From Trachelipus rathkii (taxonomy: Eukaryota > Arthropoda > Malacostraca > Isopoda > Trachelipodidae): DNA of 25,039 nucleotides. The stretch spans positions 5,001 through 30,039 of the forward strand of contig JABUQX010118647.1 in the NCBI GenBank assembly GCA_015478945.1, written 5' to 3'. The notes under the pieces were generated by a model that worked only from the letters and a program-made list of their open reading frames with translations, ran no database searches and was not told the DNA's origin. Shown one piece after another: positions 19,040 through 25,039 of the stretch. Each line of letters opens with the position of its first letter. Positions within the stretch are counted from its first letter, which is position 1. The position numbers and the translations under genes were made by a program.

Positions 19040-19650
19040 TTAAATCGCAGGGCATGAGAGTGAGCAAAATCCGAGATAACAGAAGCTTCTTTCTACTGGA
19101 AGCAGTAGACAAGGTAAAATGCCAGTATTTTGCAAGTTGCCACAAGATGTCAATATTTGGAAATTGTGACTGCAAACTAGTCTGCTATTAGCTGTTTTTG
19201 GACGAAATCTGTGCTTGATGCCCTTTCAAGTTCCCAAATCTCATTCGCTTTTACTAAATCTTCTATAGGCTTCGAGATCTTCTTTGTAAATGTTATCAAT
19301 CTTTTTTATCTTCTCATATTTCACATTACACCTGTTCGGCATGACACATTGCAAGGAGGAAAAATTTCTTTATGATTTAAAAAACCTCTCTCCTTATGCT
19401 GGTATTAACATTCAAAAATGGTATAAAATGGATGTGCGATAAAATAAGCCTGTGGGTCGGAGTAGGAATGTTGGGTCTGTATTTTTGAACTTGTTAATTC
19501 TTGTACAGCTAATTTTCAATACCCACTCTGATATACTTACAAATTCTTCAAAAATCTCGCTGAAATTCTAATGTTGCATTTATCTCTGATGGCTTTAAGT
19601 TTAGTTTTAACTAAAAGGACCTGTCCGAGATTCTGTCCATCAGTTTGAGT
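19040..19650 (-). pseudogene. hAT transposase relic (ZMYM1/GTF2IRD2-like type)
   Basis: Minus-strand translation in shifting frames gives hAT blocks in order. A helical stretch, GQNLGQVLLVKTKLKAIRD, is at about 19640-19570. HRLILSHIHFIPFLNVNTSI at about 19450-19400 matches the 'R.N....YYR..IFIPFLD.L' block. IYKEDLEAY lies near 19280. QFPNIDILWQLAKYW followed by LSTASS at about 19163-19090 matches 'FPNI..LL.ILATLPVSTAS'. ERSFCYL follows near 19094 and matches 'ERSFS.L' of the dimerisation region. Several stops and at least four frameshifts break it. The N-terminal part and the rest of the C-terminus are not seen. Its direction fits the CAGTGGCG-ended element around it. It is non-functional. 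Confidence 0.75.
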
Positions 19651-19784
19651 TATATTATATAAAAAACTAATTTACAAATCGGAAGCTAATATTGAATTAA
19701 CAGATAATGATACTTAAACAATTTTAGTTTTCTAGAAATTTCGGGGGGGGCCATGGCCCCCTGGCCCCCCCTAATACGCCACTG

Positions 19785-19863
19785 TAATATTATATATATA
19801 ATATATTATATATATATACTATATATCATATATATATAATATATCAAAATATATATATAATAT

Positions 19864-19897
<34 letters not shown>

Positions 19898-19905
19898 GTA
19901 TATAT
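19785..19905. repeat. TA-rich simple sequence
   Basis: TATATAATA tracts start immediately at the right hAT end. The hAT therefore inserted into, or was followed by growth of, a TA array. Confidence 0.9.
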
Positions 19906-19906
19906 A

Positions 19907-20300
19907 TATAGGTCAGCTCCGAAAACGCATTGCATGTACTAAAAACTATAAGAGTTACCGGAAATAAATAACTTTTTATTACGATCAGGAAGACATTTTA
20001 TCCAAGAAATTAAAAAAAAACAAGATGAACGTCTTTGAAAAACTTTAAAATAGTTAAAAATCGTTGAAAAACTTGTATGATATTAACGTTTTCTGAGAAA
20101 AAAGAAGCTCGAGTACACCGAGTGAGCACGCAAAGGTTCCAAATGTTGAATTTTTTTCTTTTTAATAAAAAATAAGTAGTAGTGGAAGACTTTGGTATCG
20201 ACCAGCTTTTTCTCAAAATGTATAAGAGATATTTGCTTTAAACTTGGAATATAATGTATATATGGGATAAGCCCGAATCCGTGTAAATTTCAAAGTCTGT
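19907..20300. other. Unique DNA, no gene recognised
   Basis: The sequence is of ordinary complexity with phrases such as GGTCAGCTCCGAAAACG and TTTAAACTTGGAATATAATG. The second phrase resembles TTTCAAACTTGGTAAATGTT at about 20658, so this region and the next may belong to one element with a degenerate internal repeat. The minus-strand frame 20010-20216 shows no domain. Confidence 0.4.
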
Positions 20301-20309
20301 AGGATGTAT

Positions 20310-20730
20310 ATCAGAGGGTGTCACCCCGAGAGCGTAGCCGCTACGCCGCGTTTATACCCTTTTGGCTTTCCATCCGAGAATGAGTTAACCTAACGTGAGT
20401 GCTCGAGCGTGATGACGTAATCTCGTCGGAGACGAGATACGTCAGCGCGCGAGCGCGCGCATGCGCATACACATATAAGCCTTATTATTATTAATTACAT
20501 CGAAGATCGATTCTCGAGGAGAATCGAATCTGAGTCGAAAACGATCCTGTAAGGATCGTTTTTTTACGCCCTCCGACTTCGGTCGCCGAGGTTTCTTCTT
20601 CGCATCCGGTTCTGAGTCCGATATATATCTACATGGGTTAGAGTTAACGTATCGCTTTCAAACTTGGTAAATGTTCTATGAAGGTGATAAACTGATCCAC
20701 GCGAGTTTTGGTGACCGTAGGTCACCCTAC
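20310..20730. other. Cluster of tight perfect hairpins
   Basis: GC-rich DNA contains at least six short-loop stems. They are GCGTAG-CCG-CTACGC (20332-20346); a 14 bp stem with one bulged A and a GGA loop (20413-20444); GCGCGC-GA-GCGCGC (20445-20458); CGATTCTC-GAG-GAGAATCG (20508-20526); an 11 bp stem AAAACGATCCT-GTA (20538-20562); CGAC-TTCG-GTCG (20574-20585); and GGTGACC-GTA-GGTCACC (20710-20726). Most have three-base loops. The minus-strand frame at 20564-20788 has no recognised domain. I cannot name the element or its ends. Confidence 0.7.
20538..20567 (+). terminator. Terminator-like hairpin with T-run (form only)
   Basis: A perfect 11 bp stem (AAAACGATCCT/AGGATCGTTTT) with a GTA loop is followed by more T. 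In a bacterium this would be read as an intrinsic terminator. In eukaryotic DNA it may be merely one of the hairpins of the surrounding cluster, or a Pol III stop signal by its T-run. No transcript is visible for it to end. Confidence 0.25.
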
Positions 20731-20934
20731 GGGGGTGCTGCCGCCTAGCCGCCAAGGTCAAATCGTCCTGAAACCCGTTAGGCTTCACGTATCGGCTAAA
20801 TTTGGATGTGAGCTATATGAATGCAATCTCATGTGACGAGATTACGTCCCGCTGGTGTTCCGTACAAGGGGGGGAGCGCTGCCCACAAAAAATTAAAATG
20901 ATCTAGAAAGACTGCCATACTCAAGAGGCTGAGG

Positions 20935-21125
20935 ATTCGAGTCGGGACCGGAGTTGGAGTTGGAATTCGGATTCGGAGTCCAGAGACCTCCGGAGGGGGG
21001 GGGTTCCTGGTTGAAAAATAAGAAGAAGACACATGATGGAATGCAAAACAGAGGATGAGGAAAGGAAGAAGAAGAAGAAGAAAGGAGGAGGAAGGAAGAA
21101 GAAATGAAGAAGGACGAGTAGGAGA
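20935..21125. repeat. GGAGTT/GGAGTC-type and GA-rich simple sequence
   Basis: CGGAGTTGGAGTTGGAATTC and GGATTCGGAGTCC resemble the hexamer ends of the hAT at 7328, but no CAGGG terminus is seen. A CCTCCGGAGG palindrome and a run of eight or more G follow. From about 21056 there is a purine-only stretch of GAAGAAG and GGAGGAGGAA words. The overlapping frames at 20829-21268 on the minus strand and 21055-21279 on the plus strand are artefacts. Confidence 0.65.
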
Positions 21126-21280
21126 AGGTCCAGAGTTGGTAGTGGCACCGGTGCTGAGCCGGTGCGGTTTGCTCGAGTTAATAAACCAGTCGTATAAAAC
21201 AAAATGTTGGTGTCTTTATATATGTTATTGGATCTGTAGATTTCGAATAATGGTTTCAGAACCATCAAGAAAAAAATAAA
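21125..21280 (+). repeat. Possible LTR end with PBS-like sequence
   Basis: Within 150 bp are a hairpin CACCGG/CCGGTG (about 21148-21165), AATAAA (near 21181), TATAAAA (near 21195) and TGGTTTCAGAACC (21250-21262). The last is similar to the TGGTATCAGAGCC primer-binding sequence of many Copia elements. No partner LTR or coding region is present, so this could be a solo or truncated LTR, or chance. Confidence 0.25.
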
Positions 21281-21479
21281 TACTAAATAAATAATGAATA
21301 ATAAAATTCCTTTCTTTTTTGTTTATAACTTCAAATTTACGTTTTTACATACTAAAGCATAAATCCCTAAATCAAACCACTATCCAACCCCCATCAAGCC
21401 ACCCTCCTGACCACTATGATTATTGATCTATTGACCTAAGGTCACATTTCTGAGTATGCATTTTTGGATAACACTAAAC
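21281..21479. other. AT-rich spacer, no gene seen
   Basis: Short AT-rich DNA leads into the satellite-like region. Nothing is recognised. Confidence 0.4.
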
Positions 21480-22230
21480 ACTAAATCAAGTTCTTTTTAT
21501 ACAAGGATCAAAAATATATTGCCTGACTGAACAAAGTTTTTAACATAATAAAGCCTTACTTAGCATCATCTGACTAAGAAAATAATGTAACAACGACGAA
21601 AGCTTAACTCACTTAAACAGGAATAAACGGTCAACAGTTAACAAAGTTACCACCTAACAATCAGTAAAGTAAACTAAAGTAAGCAACAAAAACGTCAACT
21701 TATTCACACTTTGGTCAAGCATATCTCTAACATAACGAAGTTAATTTACACTAACAGGTATAGTGGGAACTAAAATTACTATAACCTTGTGTAATTATTA
21801 AATATAGACCGGTGAAAGTATGCTAACGGAACAAAGTTTTCCTATTAATAGAGCTAAACTGAATGTAACATGAACCTAAATATATGATACATCGACAAGA
21901 CCTGACACATTAACAAGAAATAAACTGCTAGCATAACAAAGATCCAAACTTATCCCCAGTAAAGCTAACTAACAAGGACTCACAGAAAACATATTCCATT
22001 CATCACTTTAGCGACCATATCTTCCACATGACACATGTACTTTTACATTTTAACATACGATTATTTAACATAAAAAATTTTAGCATATCCTTACCTAACC
22101 AGCATAATACCTATGGAAAGACAAACAAAGTAAAGTTTTACTCTCTGTAGAAGTTAAACTATGAGCATAACGTACTTAACACACCACAACCAGACGAATA
22201 ACAGCCACATCATCATCATGTATCATAATT
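21480..22230. repeat. Diverged long-period tandem repeat, block 1
   Basis: At least two diverged copies of a unit roughly 350 bp long are present. The phrases are, in order: AAGTTCTTTTTATAC, GAACAAAGTTTTTAACATAA, ACTAAGAAAATAATGTAACA, AACAATCAGTAAAGTAA, ACAAAAACGTC and CAAGCATATCTCTAACATAA. The same ordered phrases make up 23380-25039. No frame is open for any useful length. Confidence 0.7.
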
Positions 22231-23296
22231 CCAAATGTCTCTGGGGTAACAATTTCAATTTTATAACAAATAATTTTTCATTGAAAAGAGCGTTGTATAA
22301 CATAAATATTCAAACACATAAGATACAATAAAAATATAATTTTCATGTACTACATTCTTCAAAATATACGAGAAAATTATGGTCAAAGTTTGCAAAAGAC
22401 GGTATATCTTCTCTAAAGATTCAACATGTTTTAAAAGGAATGTAAAGTATAGAATGCTTCAGCACACTAAACCATTCTTTCGCATATATTTGATTTCAGC
22501 CCACACTCATCTCTCTCATACAAGAGCAGAACGTTAAATTTTCCAAACTGAATAGTTATTAACGCACTCCTGTTTACTGTAATTTTTATGGGAAAAGAAA
22601 AAAAAACCCACATCAATTGCTATATAAAATGATAGATTACACCATGTTCTATATGTATTCTGTCCTCAAGTATGTCAACATCGTTCAAGATGTCATTTTA
22701 TTTCGTTTTTTATTTTAAGCATGCGTAATATATTTGCAGATGTTCGAACTGTGAAACCTATAACGTACGCATGAAGGTCTCACAATCGAGGGGTTTCCAA
22801 TAGTTGCGAATAAGGGTTTTAATAACGTCACATGATGAGAACGCAGCGTCAATTCTATTATGACCTCTCACACTGGTCACGTCTGATAGATATTTCACTA
22901 CTCGACGATTGATAACATACCCTTATCCTCTAGCCAATGGCAGCAGCGATGTCGATAAGTCTGATGATCCCTCAGCACAAACGAGATAAAGTCCCTAATA
23001 TTTGACCTTTGTAGGAATACAAGCAATGTATCGGTTCATTCGGTTTGACGATTAAAATATAATGACACACACTGCTGGATAACGAAGCTCTTTGAAGAAG
23101 TATCAACACAGTGTAGAGATGTGGGGAGATGACATCGTAACAGTACAGCGAAAAAATGTCCTACTGAAGGATAATCGTATGCGTAAACAACCTTATAGTC
23201 AGAGTTCTTTCTTTCAACCCATCAAGAAGAACAGTAAACAGAATACAATGCACGGAACGACCGAGGTGAGTCAGTTCAAAAGTATATTTCTCGTTA
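22231..23296. other. Non-repetitive island between satellite blocks
   Basis: About 1.1 kb lacks the satellite phrases. Between 22730 and 23280 the base composition is more balanced. A plus-strand frame opens after a stop at 23080-23082 and runs to 23454 without an early ATG. Its first 58 codons precede AG|GTGAGT at 23267, a consensus 5' splice site. After that point the frame only reads CAA repeats. This could be an exon of a gene or a transposon fragment. I recognise no domain and assign no function. Confidence 0.35.
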
Positions 23297-23375
23297 GACA
23301 ACAACAACAACAACAACAACCAAGACAAACAACACAACAACACAACAACAAACAATCAACAACAACAATAACAAG
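23297..23375. repeat. (CAA)n microsatellite
   Basis: Seven perfect CAA units run from about 23298 to 23320, followed by CAACA-type degenerate repeats. They encode Gln runs on the plus strand and Leu runs on the minus strand, neither a gene. Confidence 0.92.
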
Positions 23376-23379
23376 TACA

Positions 23380-25039
23380 AAAATAATTCTTTATATACTA
23401 ACCAACGAATATATGCTACGTAACATTGTTTTCACATTAATAATGCTCACATAGCATTACACAAACTAAGAATATAAGGCAAATGACAAAACCTACACAC
23501 ACCTTACGCTAGAATAAACAACTAACCCTCTAACAAAGTTCCATACTTATCAGCAGTAAAGTACCTACCATCAGCATACAAAAACGTAACCTATTCACTC
23601 TTTTTCAAAGATATCTCTAACATATCAATGTTAATTTTACATTTACCAACTGATTTACGTAGCATTCAGAGTATCATTTCGGTTAAACATAGCACAAAGT
23701 GAGTTTTTATACTACTCAACCTCGAATATATGCTAGACATAACAAGGTTTTTCATATTAAAATAAAAGCTAACATAGCATCATATAACTAAGAAATAATG
23801 TACAACGATCAAACTAAAACAACTAAGCATGAATAAAGGGTAACATTAACAAAGTCCCACACTTAACACCTGTAAAGTAACTAACATTGCATTACAAAAA
23901 CGTAACTATTCATACTTTTTTCCAAGCATACCTCTAACATATTAACGTTATTTTACATTGACGCAATAATATTTAACAAGGATTTAATCATAATCTTGTC
24001 CAATTATCATACAGACCAACGAAAAACTGTAACATAACAAATTTTTATCCAAAAATAACACAAAAACAAGTTCTTTATATACTAACCATCGAATATGATG
24101 CTGACGTAACAGCGTTTTTACATAATAAAAGCTAACAATAACATCATATGAACTAAAGAAATAATGTACAACGACAACCCTAACACACCATACGTACGAA
24201 TAACCTACTAAAAAGTTCCATACTTAACACAGTAAAGTACCTAACCACTTCGTCAAAAGCGTCCACTATTCACCTTTTCAAGCATTTCTAACAGTTTCAA
24301 ATGTTAATTTTACATTAATATCGTAATATTTAACAAAAGTTAAGCATAAACCTGTCTAATCATCATATTGACAACGAATAATGCTAACGTACCAAATGTT
24401 TTACATCAACTTCGGTATATTTTAACAAAAAATTCATCATAACCTCGTCTAAATATCAATAATCCCGATCGAATAATTGCAAACGATAACAAAGTTTTAT
24501 CCAAACTAACACAAAAACAAGTTCTTTATATACTAACCATCGAATATATGCTGACGTAACAACTTTAATTTTTACATTATATAAAGCTAAGCTGCTTTTC
24601 TGTTTAAATACAGTTTTGTCAACGACAAACCTAAGCACACATACGTACAATAAACCACTAACATTAACGAACTTCCGTGCTTAACAACAGTAAAGTACTA
24701 AACTTCGTACAAAACGTCACCTATTACCTTTTCAAGCATATCTCTAACATTCCAAATGTTAATTTACATTAATATCGTAATAATTTAACAAAAGTTTAGC
24801 ATCAACCTGTCTAATCATCATCATACTGACAAAGAATATATTGCTAACGTAAACAAAGTGTTTTACATCAACTGTCGTAAATGATTTTAACAAAAAATCA
24901 CATAACTCGTCTAATATAATAATCCCGATAGAATAATTGCATAACCTACAAAGTTTTTAAACCCAAACATGAACAAAATTTAATCCTAACATAGCATAAA
25001 AATAAGTTTTTGATAAAATACACAGTTAAAGCGTAATCA
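23380..25039. repeat. Diverged long-period tandem repeat, block 2
   Basis: Four successive units start near 23385, 23705, 24066 and 24511 with TTCTTTATATACTAACCA or a variant (unit 2 is the most altered). Each then passes through CGAATATATGCT, TAACA(A)GTTTTTACAT, AAGTTCCATACTTAACA, CAGTAAAGTA, AAAACGT and CAAGCATATCTCTAACA. Units 3 and 4 are the longest (about 445 bp and more) and share extra internal phrases such as AATCCCGATCGAATAATTGC. The array runs off the right edge. The minus-strand frame 24456-24650 is chance. Confidence 0.8.

Larger units (their letters stand above)
17924..19784 (-). mobile_element. Second hAT transposon (TIR CAGTGGCG, 8 bp TSD)
   Basis: The left end CAGTGGCGGTATCCAG and the complement of the right end, CAGTGGCGTATTAGGGG, share the CAGTGGCG-TAT start usual for one hAT group. 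G-rich and C-rich subterminal runs follow on both sides. The flanking 8-mers TTATATTA (17916-17923) and TAATATTA (19785-19792) match at 7 of 8, although AT-rich flanks make this less decisive than it looks. A decayed hAT transposase lies on the minus strand at about 19040-19650, so the right end is the element's 5' end. TA arrays and a foldback element (18164-18810) have been inserted downstream of the transposase. Confidence 0.83.

Noticed and set aside
20538..20567. Intrinsic terminator as evidence for bacterial DNA
   Set aside because: It is one of many hairpins in the same cluster, no bacterial gene or ribosome-binding site is nearby, and flanking DNA is clearly eukaryotic repeat sequence.
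20829..21279. Overlapping frames of 67-115 codons on both strands
   Set aside because: They read through purine-rich and G-run simple sequence and show only Arg/Lys/Glu or Pro/Leu/Phe runs.

Overview
This window reads as non-coding eukaryotic, most likely invertebrate, nuclear DNA built almost entirely of simple-sequence arrays and decayed, nested transposable elements. The support is a Ty3/gypsy retroelement of the kind common in arthropods, flatworms and other invertebrates (gag with a C-H-C-C finger, retropepsin, start of reverse transcriptase), two hAT DNA transposons with decayed transposases, and very heavy (TA)n, (AAT)n and (TG)n content. A microsatellite-rich arthropod such as a crustacean would fit, but I cannot assign a taxon. 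I found no intact host gene, rRNA or true tRNA. Most long open frames come from simple repeats or cross element boundaries.

Layout. 1-3,830: AT-rich DNA with (TG)n tracts and a series of minisatellites, including a thrice-repeated small palindromic element (986-1665) and a palindrome-bearing minisatellite (2606-3255). 3,830-5,066: TA/TTA-rich cryptic simple sequence with one unique island. 5,068-12,480: a degraded LTR retrotransposon on the minus strand. Its 5' LTR is at 11734-12480, gag remnants at 10952-11647, protease and the start of RT at 6689-7318, and its 3' LTR at 5068-6702. Two elements have inserted into it: a 744 bp MITE in the 3' LTR (5260-6003, TSD TTAAA) and a hAT element between gag and pol (7328-10943, 8 bp TSD matching at 6 of 8 positions). 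The hAT carries the decayed C-terminal part of its transposase plus further insertions (8748-8913 and 9126-10201).

12,480-16,300: TA and AAT arrays around a GC-rich hairpin island (12931-13021), a possible tRNA-derived SINE head (13660-13760) and a non-repetitive stretch. 16,315-17,329: a foldback element with a GC-rich core. 17,924-19,784: a second hAT (TIR CAGTGGCG, TSD 7 of 8) with a decayed transposase on the minus strand and a second foldback of the same family nested inside it. 20,310-20,730: a cluster of tight perfect hairpins. 21,125-21,280: a possible LTR end. 21,480-25,039: a diverged long-period tandem satellite interrupted by about 1.1 kb of non-repetitive DNA.

No genes act together here. 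What the window mainly records is a layered insertion history. The most unusual object is the foldback family at 16.3 and 18.2 kb: each copy has inverted arms made of duplicated units around a GC-rich core, and the core holds a long stem whose arms differ in length between copies while staying paired.
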